From NCBI RefSeq assembly GCF_009730915.1, contig NC_052476.1, forward strand, positions 20,007,257 to 20,071,256: a stretch of DNA of 64,000 nucleotides, read 5' to 3'. Under the pieces are notes generated by a model. That model was not told the origin of the DNA and did not search any database. It saw only the letters and a list, made by a program, of their open reading frames with translations. The number at the start of each line of letters is the position of its first letter. Positions within the stretch are counted from its first letter, which is position 1. The position numbers and the translations under genes were made by a program. Shown one piece after another: positions 63,796 to 64,000 of the stretch. Origin of the DNA: Dioscorea cayenensis subsp. rotundata. Lineage: Eukaryota > Streptophyta > Magnoliopsida > Dioscoreales > Dioscoreaceae.

Positions 63796-64000
63796 CTAAA
63801 CAACCAGTTCAGGTATGAAACTTAAGAATCTCCAAATTTGCTGTCAGTCATTAAATTCATAGATAGAGGAAGTCTAATCTCCCACTTATATAAGCTCAAG
63901 CAAGAGGCTTCTAATGAAAAATTCACATTGATCATATTAATGACATAACACAACATGAAAAATTCACCCTGATCACACTCATTATTACAGTTCTACTACA
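63796..64000. other. Intron or upstream DNA of the membrane protein gene
   Basis: AT-rich, with a direct repeat of CACAACATGAAAAATTCAC-type blocks (GAAAAATTCAC at ~63916 and ~63957). Probably intron 1 of the preceding gene. Confidence 0.4.

Overview
The window is nuclear DNA of a flowering plant. Genes have GT-AG introns, intergenic DNA is very AT-rich, and the protein families are plant-specific (remorin, TDY-class MAP kinase, BLE2-like, plastid mTERF). Plant transposons are abundant: Mutator-like elements (MULEs), a Pack-MULE, a Ty1/copia element, LTRs and a SINE. I could not fix the species from sequence alone. A run of exactly 1000 N (17193-18192) marks a scaffold gap of unknown true size.

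Layout. 1-3140: AT-rich DNA with one Mutator-type MITE. 3141-6144 (-): a six-exon remorin. 6896-16486: a 9.6 kb MULE carrying two convergent degraded genes, a MuDR-type transposase (+) and an Ulp1-type cysteine protease-like gene (-). 17193-18192: gap. 18193-25646: a second, diverged copy of that MULE whose left arm is lost in the gap. 25851-30338 (+): a DEAD-box RNA helicase of the RH1 type, with two single-base frameshifts. 30468-31290: a tandem duplication. 31575-34146 (-): a peroxisomal-type polyamine oxidase with a frameshift at two homopolymers. 35759-40934: a decayed Ty1/copia element on the minus strand with a TATGG target duplication. 41105-41505: a SINE with a 17-18 bp target duplication, next to a duplicated segment with an snRNA-promoter-like motif. 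43921-46460 (-): a BLE2-like membrane/ARM-repeat protein. 46461-52792: gene-poor AT-rich DNA. 52793-56164 (+): a ten-exon TDY MAP kinase. 57045-60683: a Pack-MULE with ~345 bp terminal inverted repeats and a perfect 9 bp target duplication. It carries the 5' part of a plastid phosphoglycerate dehydrogenase gene and was itself split by a 2.1 kb solo LTR. 60936-62411 (+): an intronless plastid mTERF4-like gene. 62797-63795 (-): the 3' part of a conserved membrane protein gene.

The host genes are unrelated single loci (membrane scaffold, RNA processing, polyamine catabolism, signalling, organelle gene expression) and do not form a pathway. The common theme is Mutator activity. Two MULE ends lie about 200-250 bp upstream of start codons (RH1 and mTERF4) and a third lies about 750 bp upstream of the remorin start. 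The most unusual observations are the nested Pack-MULE/solo-LTR structure, the transposase-plus-Ulp1 MULE pair with degenerate ~20 bp repeat arrays in the introns of both genes, and recurring small indels. In the MULEs these indels sit at CG and CHG-like sites; in the host genes they sit mostly at homopolymers. This raises a question of base-level assembly accuracy. Exon boundaries were deduced by eye from splice signals and reading frame.
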